Origin: 38-11 sp964539975
GTDB lineage: Bacteria; Bacillota; Clostridia; Tissierellales; Dethiosulfatibacteraceae
Direction of reading: 5' to 3'
DNA length: 64,000 nucleotides
NCBI GenBank assembly: GCA_964539975.1
Contig: CAZIKK010000004.1
Coordinates: 1 to 64,000 of the forward strand
Part shown: positions 8,499 to 16,942 of the stretch, one piece after another
Numbering within the stretch: the stretch's first letter is position 1
Layout: the number at the start of each line of letters is the position of its first letter
Notes under the pieces: model-generated
What the model was told of the DNA's origin: nothing
Seen by the model: only the letters and a program-made list of their open reading frames with translations
Database searches by the model: none
Made by a program: the position numbers and the translations under genes

Positions 8499-8918
8499 TT
8501 AGGGAATTACACTGGAGAGGACGACACTCTCCGAACCATTACCATAAAAAACCTTTACAGTAACCGTGGTCATGACGGAGTCTACCAAGGTTTCAGATCC
8601 AACACAATAGACAAAACGATGGGTACCATCATAAGCATAATTGGGCAAATCAACGCAATCCGTCAACTTTAAAAAGTCTTCATCCCGTATGGCGTCTAAA
8701 TAAGCTTCAGACGTATCTCTGCTGATATAAACAGCATCGATCACTTCTTGAGCATCTGACATAGCTGATGTCTTGCTCCCCATTCTAAAAATATGAGCAA
8801 AGCTAGTGGTGAAAATCAGAAAAAAACTTAACACCAAAATGCTTAAGATCGCCAAAGCGATGACGATTTCGATCAAAGTCATGCCTTGCTGGTTAGGTCT
8901 CACAGTCCTACTTGTCAT
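8499..8918 (-). CDS. Minor pilin, PilV/GspI-like
   Basis: This protein of about 139 residues has a prepilin leader of about 12 residues ending QQG, then MTLIEIVIALAILSILVLSF with the conserved Glu at +5. The remainder is a short beta-rich head ending FYGNGSESVVLSSVIP. It would be cleaved by a prepilin peptidase and inserted in a pilus initiation complex. A GTG at 8927 lies inside the AGGTGA ribosome site, so the ATG at 8918 is preferred. It lies between the PilX-like gene (18 bp upstream) and the PilW-like gene. Confidence 0.8.
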   Translation of the reverse strand: MTSRTVRPNQQGMTLIEIVIALAILSILVLSFFLIFTTSFAHIFRMGSKTSAMSDAQEVIDAVYISRDTSEAYLDAIRDEDFLKLTDCVDLPNYAYDGTHRFVYCVGSETLVDSVMTTVTVKVFYGNGSESVVLSSVIP

Positions 8919-8936
8919 TTTTATCACCTAATTGTT

Positions 8937-10136
8937 TCAATTGGTCCACAGATGTTTTATCCATGGCCAAACGAGTAGCGCGTTTAAATCATCAGAAGAT
9001 TCCGGTTCTTGCAAAATGCTGAAACTACCATGACCCTTAAAATACTCAACTACCGCCATCCCTGTAAACGTATTGCTGCCACCACCGTTATAAATCATTT
9101 GAGCGTCTGGTGCGATGATATGAGCCTGGTAGCTGGTATTCCCGCTAAACAAGACGCTTCGGCTTCCGGTTTCACCCTTTGGGACATAAAACAACACATT
9201 GCCTGAAAAGCCAACCTGATTCCATGAGCCACCACTAAGATCGATGTCGCCATCCACATAGAATATGACGGTGCCATGCCCAACAAAAGTCATTCCAGAA
9301 TTACCACCTTGCCTTAGGGATCCTTCTAGGTTTAACATGGTGATGTCACCATCGCTGCCTGTGTTAAAGGTTAGCACGTCTCCTCCGCCAATATTAATAG
9401 CGTATCCATGAGAAGCGGTTCCTATTTCATAAATATTGCCATGATTGAAAGTATAGTTGCCGGTAATCCCATTGCTTACAACCACAGTATTAGACGGTGC
9501 ATAGCCATATTCAGCAATAAATTCATCAAAAGTTGGTTTAACCATAGGGAAACCGGATGTGGAGTTGAAAATGGTATCCCCGGATACATTGTTTAATTGA
9601 CTGTCAGTAAGTTTCTGAGAGCCACCAGACATGATGCTCCCAGTAATGCCAAAAGACCCCCCAGCCGCCTCGATAAAGGTTTTGGCTGCCACTGCATATT
9701 CACCCCAAAAAGGATCTGGGTAGACGTTGCTAATGACCAACGTATTTGATTTTTCAAAGTCATTTTGCACAACCCCAGTAGATTGGATGGTTAGGCTGCC
9801 CGGCTGCCCTGTTACGGCTACTTGGTAAGTGCCGTTGCCAAAGGAGTCATTTGGGAAATCCACATTGGGAAAAGTGACGGTGCCCCCTGCTTCAAGAAAA
9901 GCAATCATATTTTTCACTTCGCTTGAGGTTTGATTGCTAATCAAATAATCAGCTACAGCCTCAGCAGCAGTGATGGACACGTAATGCGCCTGAGAAAGCT
10001 TCTCATGGCGAATGCCCTGTCGCACTTCGGCCATGCTGACAGTGGCCAAAGTTGCACCAATGATGACCAGAACCACCATGATGATCAAAGTCAAGATTAA
10101 AGCAGAACCTTTTTCATTATTCACATATCTAAACAT
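8937..10136 (-). CDS. PilX-like pilus assembly protein with a long beta-rich passenger
   Basis: This 399-residue protein has an N terminus of PilX type: FRYVNNEKGSALILTLIIMV, a hydrophobic helix lacking the classical Glu5. The following helix (AEVRQGIRHEKLSQAHYVSI) is typical for pilin-like stalks. From about residue 150 onward it is rich in Gly, Asn and short strands (NIGGGDVLTFNTG, GTVIFYVDGDIDLSGG), which suggests a beta-helix-like domain of DUF7305 type. The start at 10136 follows GGGGTGA by 4 nt; an upstream in-frame codon at 10160 lacks such a site. It is the first gene of a three-gene minor pilin set with a possible own promoter. The precise role, tip component or adhesin, is unknown. 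Confidence 0.75.
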   Translation of the reverse strand: MFRYVNNEKGSALILTLIIMVVLVIIGATLATVSMAEVRQGIRHEKLSQAHYVSITAAEAVADYLISNQTSSEVKNMIAFLEAGGTVTFPNVDFPNDSFGNGTYQVAVTGQPGSLTIQSTGVVQNDFEKSNTLVISNVYPDPFWGEYAVAAKTFIEAAGGSFGITGSIMSGGSQKLTDSQLNNVSGDTIFNSTSGFPMVKPTFDEFIAEYGYAPSNTVVVSNGITGNYTFNHGNIYEIGTASHGYAINIGGGDVLTFNTGSDGDITMLNLEGSLRQGGNSGMTFVGHGTVIFYVDGDIDLSGGSWNQVGFSGNVLFYVPKGETGSRSVLFSGNTSYQAHIIAPDAQMIYNGGGSNTFTGMAVVEYFKGHGSFSILQEPESSDDLNALLVWPWIKHLWTN

Positions 10137-10229
10137 GGAATCACCCCTTTTGATTTCCAATAAGTTTCTTATAGATTCACCAAATTAGAACAACCTGTCT
10201 TCTCTTGAAAAAGCTGTTCCTTTAACTGT

Positions 10230-10257
10230 AGTATACCATTAATCTAAACAGATCAAA
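10230..10257 (-). promoter_or_regulatory. Possible promoter of the minor pilin genes
   Basis: TTTGAT (10257-10252) is followed after 16 nt by TATACT (10235-10230) on the minus strand, about 95 bp before the PilX-like start. This is the main signal in the longest gene-free stretch, 10137-10428, which otherwise holds A/T-rich sequence and the pilA terminator. The -35 is weak. Confidence 0.35.
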
Positions 10258-10370
10258 AGAAAAATTATTGAAGTTGCTTTATTAATACCCAAAAAAGTAA
10301 AGGTTATTCAATAAAGAATCAAATCACATGTAGCAATCGTCTTTAGAGGTTAATAAAAATTTTTCAAAAA

Positions 10371-10410
10371 CAATAAAAAAGGATAATTTAGGGAAATTAT
10401 CCTTTTTTAT
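10371..10410 (-). terminator. Rho-independent terminator after pilA
   Basis: A 9-bp stem, ggataattt (10381-10389) with aaattatcc (10394-10402), has a 4-nt loop. On the minus strand it is followed by six or more T. It sits 27 bp after the pilA stop, so the major pilin transcript can end here before the minor pilin genes. Confidence 0.85.
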
Positions 10411-10428
10411 TAGTGGTTGATTCAAAGA

Positions 10429-10884
10429 TTAACCATCGTTGCCATCAACAGCTTCATATGTTTTTGTGCCATCATCTTTGAAAGTAACAGTGATACCGTC
10501 GCTATAAGTATCAGATTCTAGAGTCTTAAAAGCAACCATGCTTTCTATTTCTTTGATGAAATCGGACTCCTTGTAGTCAGTATTTGGATAAATCAAATTA
10601 CTAATACCAATAATTGTAGGATTACCATCATCATCACCTAATGTGATTGAAACACTTGATTCATCAGGATCTATTTTTGCGTCACCAGAAGATATGATCA
10701 CTAGAGCAGAATTTGCAACCAATGCTGCATATTGTTCGTCATTCCCTACCTTAGCTCTTTCAGTAAACCCACTAAACCTCGGAATAGCAATTACAGCCAA
10801 AATACCTAAAATCGCAATAACCACAATCAGTTCAATCAACGTGAAGCCTTTCTTGTTCTTTAACTTATTAAACCATTTAAACAT
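10429..10884 (-). CDS. pilA: Type IV major pilin
   Basis: This 151-residue prepilin has leader FKWFNKLKNKKG and mature N terminus FTLIELIVVIAILGILAVIA, the classical N-methyl-Phe helix with Glu5. The C-terminal head is small and acidic (GDDDGN, ESDTYSDGITVTFKDD) with no disulfide cysteines. The ATG at 10884 follows AGGAGGG by 6 nt; an upstream in-frame GTG at 10911 precedes that site and is unlikely. It follows pilC by about 93 bp and ends at a strong terminator, which fits a separately abundant pilin transcript. It should form the pilus shaft on the cell surface. Confidence 0.92.
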   Translation of the reverse strand: MFKWFNKLKNKKGFTLIELIVVIAILGILAVIAIPRFSGFTERAKVGNDEQYAALVANSALVIISSGDAKIDPDESSVSITLGDDDGNPTIIGISNLIYPNTDYKESDFIKEIESMVAFKTLESDTYSDGITVTFKDDGTKTYEAVDGNDG

Positions 10885-10977
10885 ATGATTCCCTCCTGGA
10901 AAAATTTTCACTTCTATGTTCTATTTACCCATTCTAAACAAAAATATTCAATTATTTTAAAAAAATTCTAGTTTTTT

Positions 10978-12192
10978 TTAAGATACAGTCTGAAGCATAT
11001 CAAACATGGGCATCATCATAGCGATGACAATAAAGCCAATAATGCCTCCCATCAAGACGATCATCAACGGCTCAATCAAAGAGGTTAGCTTTTGGATGGC
11101 TGTTTCTAATTCATCGTCGTAAAAGTCGGCGGTCTTGTCCAAAATATTGTCCAACGATCCCGAATCTTCACCGATTCGGATCATTGAAGGAATCATCGGT
11201 GGAAACACCCCATAATGTTTCAATGGTTCTGACATCCCCACCCCTTTTTTTACGTCTTCAGCTACTTGCGCCAATACTTTTTCCACGTGTTTGTTGCCTG
11301 TGACGCGACTGGTGATTTCTATAGCCGTTAAGAGTTCAACCCCAGAGCCAATAAGGGTCGACATGGTTCGAGTAAAACGGGAAGAGACAATCTTTGTATT
11401 GATGTCACGCAAGATGGGCATTCTCTTTAAAATGAACTTGTCCTGAGCAAGTCGGGTTTTTTCGTTTTGCCGTGAACGAAGGATTAAAAAGGCTGCTATT
11501 AATAAACCGGCCAACACCACGTACCATCTGGTTTTAAGAAAGTCGCTGATGGCCAGCAATACTCGAGTAGGCGCAGGCAATGCCACGCCAGATGATTGGA
11601 ACATGCCAATAAAGGTGGGCATGACCACCAATAACATGAATACAATCACACCTACGGTTACAATGGCCAATACAGCAGGATATGCCATCGCGCTTCTGAT
11701 TTTATTGTCAATTCGATATTCTTTTTCAAAATGAATGGATAATCGTTCCATGATCAAATCCAGATTTCCACTGACCTCTCCGGCTTCTACCATGCTGATC
11801 ATAATATTGGGAAAAATGTCCGCATGTTGTTTTAAAGCTTCAGAGAAGGTGTAGCCTTTCTGAAGTTGCTCATAAAGATCGGCAATGATATTTTTGAATC
11901 GCTTCTTAAGGGTTTGTTGCTGGACAATATCTAGGCAGTTGATAATGGGAATTCCCGCATTGAGCATGGCATAAAACTGACGGCAAAAGACGGAAAAGTC
12001 TTTGTTGTTAATTCTTGCAAATCGATCAAAGACACCTTCTTTATTGTCTTTTGAAGTAGCCTCATTGATTGTGACAGGAAAGAATTTTCTTTCCTTTAAG
12101 ATGTCAGAGGCGTTGGCGGCACTGGTAGCAGACAAGGTGCCTTTTATTTTTTTACCTCTTGTATCCAAGGCAGTGTATTTAAAATCCGGCAT
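10978..12192 (-). CDS. pilC: Type IV pilus inner-membrane platform protein PilC
   Basis: This 404-residue protein has two type II secretion F domains in tandem. FCRQFYAMLNAGIPIINCLD lies near 68 and FTRTMSTLIGSGVELLTAIE near 270, each followed by a membrane helix, with a final C-terminal helix (IVLMGGIIGFIVIAMMMPMF). It links the PilB and PilT motors to pilin assembly. It is preceded by GGAGGGGGGAG and lies 17 bp after pilT. The length is normal for PilC. Confidence 0.95.
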   Translation of the reverse strand: MPDFKYTALDTRGKKIKGTLSATSAANASDILKERKFFPVTINEATSKDNKEGVFDRFARINNKDFSVFCRQFYAMLNAGIPIINCLDIVQQQTLKKRFKNIIADLYEQLQKGYTFSEALKQHADIFPNIMISMVEAGEVSGNLDLIMERLSIHFEKEYRIDNKIRSAMAYPAVLAIVTVGVIVFMLLVVMPTFIGMFQSSGVALPAPTRVLLAISDFLKTRWYVVLAGLLIAAFLILRSRQNEKTRLAQDKFILKRMPILRDINTKIVSSRFTRTMSTLIGSGVELLTAIEITSRVTGNKHVEKVLAQVAEDVKKGVGMSEPLKHYGVFPPMIPSMIRIGEDSGSLDNILDKTADFYDDELETAIQKLTSLIEPLMIVLMGGIIGFIVIAMMMPMFDMLQTVS

Positions 12193-12209
12193 ATAATTCT
12201 CCCCCCTCC

Positions 12210-13265
12210 TTACATCATGACGAAGCGCTTAACGTAGTCTTTGTCGATACAGGCATTGAACAAAGTGTCTTTAGAGATGACATCTTTTTTGTAAAGGTTC
12301 ATTAAATCGCTGTCCATGGTGTGCATACCAAATTTGGCACCTGTTTGGATACTGCTGATGATTTGGTGGGTTTTCTTTTCTCGGACGGTGTTTCGAATAG
12401 CCGGTGTGGCAATCATCAATTCGGTGGCCACTGTTCGTCCTCCTTGATTTCTAACTAGCAGTTGCTGTGAAACAACAGCCACCAGGACATTTGCCAATTG
12501 AATGGCAACCTGTTGTTGTTGGTGAGGTGGGAAAACGTCTATAATCCTGTCCACTGTAGCGGCTGCACCAATGGTGTGCAGGGTAGAAAAAACAAGGTGC
12601 CCGGTTTCTGCGGCGGTGAGAGCTATTTCAATAGATTCCAAATCTCGCATTTCACCAAGAAGAATCACATCGGGGTCCTGACGCAAGCAAGATTTTAATC
12701 CTTGTGCAAAATGGGAAAAGTCTGATCCCATTTCTCGCTGGTTCACGATGCAACGATTATGACGGTGTAAGTATTCGATAGGATCTTCCAAAGTAATGAT
12801 ATGGTTATTGCATTCTTTGTTGATGATGTCAATCATGGAGGCCAAAGTAGTGGATTTTCCACTACCAGTAGGGCCAGTAACTAGAATCATTCCCCGCTTT
12901 TCTCGCGTTAGATCTTTAAGCTTTGATGGCAAACCCAATTCGTCCAAAGTTGGAATGACCAGTGAAACCGCACGTATGGCCAACCCGAAGGATCCTCTTT
13001 GTTTGAACACATTTAGTCTGAATCTTCCTGCATCCGGAACAGACATGGATAGATCCGCATCCCCCTTTTCTTCAACTGCTTGCAATTGCTTATCATTGAG
13101 GACCTGCTTGGCGATTTGGTAGGTGTCCTCTGGCGTCAATAATTTGTCGTCCACTTTTTCCAGTTTCCCATCAATTCGCATCGTAAGATAGTAACCAGCG
13201 GCAATATGCAAATCAGATGCTTTCATTTGAATGGTACGCCTTAAAATATCTTCGATTTGGTACAT
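12210..13265 (-). CDS. pilT: Pilus retraction ATPase PilT
   Basis: This 351-residue hexameric secretion-type ATPase has Walker A GPTGSGKSTT near 130, the Asp box with LEDPIEYLH, Walker B ILLGEMRD near 200 and the His box TGHLVFSTLHT. The C terminus contains VATELMIATPAIRN, the AIRNTVREKK stretch typical of PilT. It powers pilus depolymerisation, so these pili are probably retractile and able to support twitching or DNA uptake. It lies between pilB and pilC in one operon. Confidence 0.95.
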   Translation of the reverse strand: MYQIEDILRRTIQMKASDLHIAAGYYLTMRIDGKLEKVDDKLLTPEDTYQIAKQVLNDKQLQAVEEKGDADLSMSVPDAGRFRLNVFKQRGSFGLAIRAVSLVIPTLDELGLPSKLKDLTREKRGMILVTGPTGSGKSTTLASMIDIINKECNNHIITLEDPIEYLHRHNRCIVNQREMGSDFSHFAQGLKSCLRQDPDVILLGEMRDLESIEIALTAAETGHLVFSTLHTIGAAATVDRIIDVFPPHQQQQVAIQLANVLVAVVSQQLLVRNQGGRTVATELMIATPAIRNTVREKKTHQIISSIQTGAKFGMHTMDSDLMNLYKKDVISKDTLFNACIDKDYVKRFVMM

Positions 13266-13284
13266 CTATTCCCCCTCCTTTTAG

Positions 13285-14976
13285 TTAGTCCACTGTTTGA
13301 CCAACTCTTAGCATTTCTTCTACAGTTGTAATACCTTCTAAAACCAAGTCTCGGCAGTTTTCTTCCAATGTTTTCATGCCTTGTCTATGGGCAGATTTTC
13401 GGATTAGGTCTGTGGATTCTGAGGTATCAATGACTTGTCTGATATCTTCTGTCATGCGCATGATCTCATGAATGGCCATTCGACCTAGATAACCTGTTTG
13501 GAAACACTTCGGGCATCCTTTGCCTCTGGTCAAACGGATGTCGTCTTCAATATTTAAAATTTGTTTTTCAGCATGGGTTATTGGGTAGGTCTCTTTGCAA
13601 TGTGGGCAAATCTTTCTAACCAGTCGTTGCGCCACAATGCCTTTTACTGAAGTTGAGATCAAATAGGGCTTAATGCCCATGTCGATCAATCGCATGATGG
13701 TTGCCGGCGCATCGTTGGTATGCAAGGTGCTGATGACAATATGTCCGGTAATGGCGGCTCTTACTGCGATTTGAGCGGTTTCCATATCTCGGATTTCCCC
13801 GATCATGATGATGTCCGGGTCTTGACGAAGAATGGATCGCAATCCACTGGCAAAGGTAAGCCCAGCTTTTTCGTTGACTTGTACTTGGTTGATTCCGTCT
13901 AGCCGATATTCCACAGGGTCTTCTACCGTAATGATGTTGGTTTCAATTTTATTAAAGTCACTTAAAACCGTATATAAGGTGGTGGTCTTCCCACTTCCTG
14001 TTGGTCCGGTAACCAAAATGATGCCATTCGGTATGTCCAAAATATCGTCAAACAACTTGAGGTTGTGTTCGGTGAAGCCTAAGTCTTTTTTTGACATTAA
14101 AAAATTTGCCCGATCCAAGAGACGGATGACAATTTTCTCGCCATGAACAGTCGGCAAGATAGAAATACGCATATCTACAAGGTGTTCGTCTATTTCCATT
14201 TCCACACGACCATCTTGAGGGTTTCGTTTTTCAGCAATGTTGAGGTTGGCGATGATTTTAATACGGGTGATAATAGCGGAATGGGTTTGCTTTGAAGGGG
14301 TCATCACTTCTTGCAATTGACCGTCTATTCGAAATCTAATTCTTACAATATGTTCAAAAGGCTCGATATGGATGTCACTGGCTCTGGATTTCAAAGCTTG
14401 CTTGATGATGGAGTTGACTAAACGCACAACGGGTGCATTTTTAATGGCTTCCAAAGATTCTTCTGTTACATTGGATTCGTTGACATCTCCGTTGTACTGT
14501 CTGGCAAAGTCTTCAACGGCTCTTTCGGCATTTTGTTTGCCAAAATACTGATCGATGGCACTGACAATGTCTTTTTTGCTGGCAAGCACAGGCTCGATTT
14601 TTAGTCCTGTGGCTATTTCAATGTCATCAATAGCATAGATGTTCAATGGGTCATACATGGCCACAATCAGTTTTTCACCAATGATTTTTACGGGAATGGC
14701 GATATATCGGCGTGCCAAATTTTCCGAAATCAACTTTGGGACTTCGGCTTCGACAATATTGTTTTGAATATCGTATTTTTCAATACCCATTTGTGTTTCT
14801 AATGTGTCTATGATCTCTTTTTCATTCAGCCATCCAAATTCCACTAGGATTTCGCCAAGTTTTTGACCCGTTTCTTTCTGGAGTTTCAACGCTTGGTCTA
14901 GCTGGGTGTTATCAATTTTCCCTGAGGAAATCAATAGATCTCCTAGCTTTAAAGAGCGATTGTTTTTTGAGTTCAT
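13285..14976 (-). CDS. pilB: Pilus extension ATPase PilB
   Basis: This 563-residue ATPase has an N-terminal MshEN/GspE-N domain (about 1-150) of the kind that binds c-di-GMP in some PilB/MshE proteins. The core follows with Walker A GPTGSGKTTT near 325, LEDPVEY-like VEDPVEYRLDG and Walker B IIMIGEIRDMET. The tetracysteine zinc site is KICPHCKE and GCPKCFQ. It drives pilin polymerisation. It is the first gene of the pilus operon behind a predicted promoter. The MshEN-type N domain gives a plausible link to the GGDEF/HD-GYP protein at 1106-2524, but c-di-GMP binding cannot be proven by eye. Confidence 0.95.
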   Translation of the reverse strand: MNSKNNRSLKLGDLLISSGKIDNTQLDQALKLQKETGQKLGEILVEFGWLNEKEIIDTLETQMGIEKYDIQNNIVEAEVPKLISENLARRYIAIPVKIIGEKLIVAMYDPLNIYAIDDIEIATGLKIEPVLASKKDIVSAIDQYFGKQNAERAVEDFARQYNGDVNESNVTEESLEAIKNAPVVRLVNSIIKQALKSRASDIHIEPFEHIVRIRFRIDGQLQEVMTPSKQTHSAIITRIKIIANLNIAEKRNPQDGRVEMEIDEHLVDMRISILPTVHGEKIVIRLLDRANFLMSKKDLGFTEHNLKLFDDILDIPNGIILVTGPTGSGKTTTLYTVLSDFNKIETNIITVEDPVEYRLDGINQVQVNEKAGLTFASGLRSILRQDPDIIMIGEIRDMETAQIAVRAAITGHIVISTLHTNDAPATIMRLIDMGIKPYLISTSVKGIVAQRLVRKICPHCKETYPITHAEKQILNIEDDIRLTRGKGCPKCFQTGYLGRMAIHEIMRMTEDIRQVIDTSESTDLIRKSAHRQGMKTLEENCRDLVLEGITTVEEMLRVGQTVD

Positions 14977-15011
14977 CCTGTCCTACCTTTTGTTTAACGT
15001 ACTTAATATTT

Positions 15012-15039
15012 ATCATACCATATTTTAGCTATATTTCAA
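15012..15039 (-). promoter_or_regulatory. Putative promoter of the pilBTCA operon
   Basis: On the minus strand TTGAAA (15039-15034), a 16-nt spacer ending in TGG (extended -10) and TATGAT (15017-15012). It lies about 35 bp before the pilB start. A small inverted repeat around 15060-15085 overlaps the udk stop but lacks a T tract. Confidence 0.55.
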
Positions 15040-15077
15040 TGAAATCATTCTTTCTCACACATGATCACCAAACAAGA

Positions 15078-15698
15078 TCATGAAACAAGAATGGCTTTTA
15101 GTTTGGCCACCATGATGTCAATTCCTACTAGGTTGTGTCCTCCTTCTGGTAAGATGATGTCGGCAAATTTCTTTGTGGGTTCTACAAATTGTTCATGAGC
15201 CGGTCGCACAGTGGTTAAATACTGGGATAAGACCGAATCAATAGTGCGGCCACGTTCTTTCATATCTCGCGTGATCCGTCTAACCAATCGAATATCGGAA
15301 TGGGTGTCCACAAAGATTTTTATGTCTAAAAAATCCCGAACCCGTTTGTCATAGAAAATGAGAATTCCTTCCAGAACAATGATATCTGTCGGCGGAACCA
15401 GTTGGGATTGGGATTTTCTGGTATGTTTTTCGTAATCGTATTGGGGTTTTTGAATGGGTTCTCCTTCCCGCAAAGTCATTAGATGCTGAATTAGAAGATC
15501 GTTGTCAAAGGCAAAGGGATGGTCATAGTTGGTGAGCATTCTTTCATCAAGGGTCAAGTGGCTTTGATCTTTGTAATAAGCATCTTGTTCAATTATGGTG
15601 AGACTTTTTGAAGGGATGGCTTCTCGTATTTTATTGACGACAGTGGTTTTGCCTGAACCACTGCCGCCGGTGATACCGATAAAGATAGGCTTTCTCAT
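15078..15698 (-). CDS. udk: Uridine kinase
   Basis: This 206-residue enzyme phosphorylates uridine and cytidine to UMP and CMP in pyrimidine salvage. The P-loop GITGGSGSGKTT is at the N terminus. EQDAYYKDQS (about 42) and YDHPFAFDND follow as in the PRK/Udk family, and ILIFYDKRVRDFLDIKIFVD-like strands precede RRITRDMKERGR. The ATG at 15698 follows AGAGAGG and overlaps the stop of the U32 gene by 4 nt, indicating translational coupling. The order trmR - U32 - udk is the same as in Bacillus subtilis. Confidence 0.93.
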   Translation of the reverse strand: MRKPIFIGITGGSGSGKTTVVNKIREAIPSKSLTIIEQDAYYKDQSHLTLDERMLTNYDHPFAFDNDLLIQHLMTLREGEPIQKPQYDYEKHTRKSQSQLVPPTDIIVLEGILIFYDKRVRDFLDIKIFVDTHSDIRLVRRITRDMKERGRTIDSVLSQYLTTVRPAHEQFVEPTKKFADIILPEGGHNLVGIDIMVAKLKAILVS

Positions 15699-16918
15699 TG
15701 GGAACCTCTCTTTTTTCTTAAAATGTACCAAGGGTTCACCGGTTGTTCCATTTTTAGAAAAATGATTTCTTGAGCATGGGGAGCAGACGAAATAGACTCT
15801 TGTTTTTCATTCCACATACCTTTGACTTCATAATCGAAATGGCGAATGTCTGGGCCAAAAATTTCAACGGTGTCTCCTACAGAAAACTTGTTGCGCTGTT
15901 CAATGGTGGCGATTTGTGTTTCCGGATCATAGGCTTTGACCAGTCCTACAAAATCATAGGTCCGAATATAGGAGCTTGACGTATACAACTGCCCTTCCGA
16001 TTTAGGATTGCCATAATAAAAACCAGTGGTGAAATCTCTATGGGACGCTTTTTGAATTTCCTCTACCCAGTAGGGGTCAAAGGGTTTGCCTTCTAAAACA
16101 TCTTGTAAAGCATTTTTGTAGGATCGGACGACCGTGGCATTATAATAAGCGCTTTTCATCCGGCCTTCAATTTTAAGACTGTCGGTTTGCACAGCTACCA
16201 AATCTTTAAGGTGTTCAATCATGCACAGATCTTTTGAATTAAAGATAAAGGTGCCGTCTTCATCTTCCAATACAGGATAGTATTCACCCGGTCTTTGTTC
16301 TTCCACTAGATGATAGCGCCATCTGCAAGGATGGGCACAATCTCCTAGATTGGCATGACGACCGGTCATGTAACTGCTTAGGAGACATCTTCCTGAATAG
16401 GAGATGCACATAGCGCCATGCACAAAGGTTTCTATTTTTAGGGTTTTGTCTTTGTGCTGAATGATGGTGCTGATTTCTTCCAAAGTCAGTTCTCTAGCGA
16501 GGACAATGCGGTCTACCCCAATGCCATGCCAAAAATTGGCAGACTGGGAGCTGGTGGTGTTGGCTTGCGTACTAAGATGAATTTCTGCATGTGGCGCATG
16601 TTCTTTTACCGCCATGAGAATGCCCGGATCGGAAACAATGATAGCATCTACTCCGATTTCATCAAGGTACTGCAGATAAGTTTCTATGTCTTTCATATGG
16701 TGCTCATGAGGGATGATATTTACTGTAATGTAGGCTTTGACACCATGGTCGTGGCAATAGGCGACTGCCTCTCGAATCCCTTCTCTTGTAAAGTTTTGAG
16801 CGCCTGCTCTTAGTCCTAGTTGGGAGCCGGCAAAGTAAATGGCATCTGCTCCGTAAGCAACAGCCATTTGCAATTTCTCAAAATTGCCGGCTGGTGCCAG
16901 CAGTTCCGGTTTTTTCAT
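15695..16918 (-). CDS. trhP: U32 family tRNA hydroxylase (TrhP/YrrO-like)
   Basis: This 407-residue U32 family protein contains ELLAPAGNFEKLQMAVAYGA at the N terminus. The Cys cluster MCISYSGRCLLS followed by GDCAHPCRW (near 170-200) is thought to bind an Fe-S cluster. TrhP-type members hydroxylate U34 of tRNAs to 5-hydroxyuridine using prephenate. The neighbouring gene encodes the matching methyltransferase TrmR, so the pair would make wobble 5-methoxyuridine. B. subtilis has two U32 paralogues here (YrrN and YrrO); only the longer YrrO-like one is present. Collagenase activity, the older annotation, is unlikely. Confidence 0.85.
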   Translation of the reverse strand: MKKPELLAPAGNFEKLQMAVAYGADAIYFAGSQLGLRAGAQNFTREGIREAVAYCHDHGVKAYITVNIIPHEHHMKDIETYLQYLDEIGVDAIIVSDPGILMAVKEHAPHAEIHLSTQANTTSSQSANFWHGIGVDRIVLARELTLEEISTIIQHKDKTLKIETFVHGAMCISYSGRCLLSSYMTGRHANLGDCAHPCRWRYHLVEEQRPGEYYPVLEDEDGTFIFNSKDLCMIEHLKDLVAVQTDSLKIEGRMKSAYYNATVVRSYKNALQDVLEGKPFDPYWVEEIQKASHRDFTTGFYYGNPKSEGQLYTSSSYIRTYDFVGLVKAYDPETQIATIEQRNKFSVGDTVEIFGPDIRHFDYEVKGMWNEKQESISSAPHAQEIIFLKMEQPVNPWYILRKKRGSQ

Positions 16919-16942
16919 AAGGTCCTCCTGTAAATAGATGTG

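Noticed and set aside
8487..8672. Plus-strand open frame over the pilin genes
   Set aside because: It is antisense to two well-supported pilin genes and has no ribosome site.
15060..15085. Terminator after udk
   Set aside because: The stem is short with a long loop, has no T tract on the minus strand and overlaps the stop codon.
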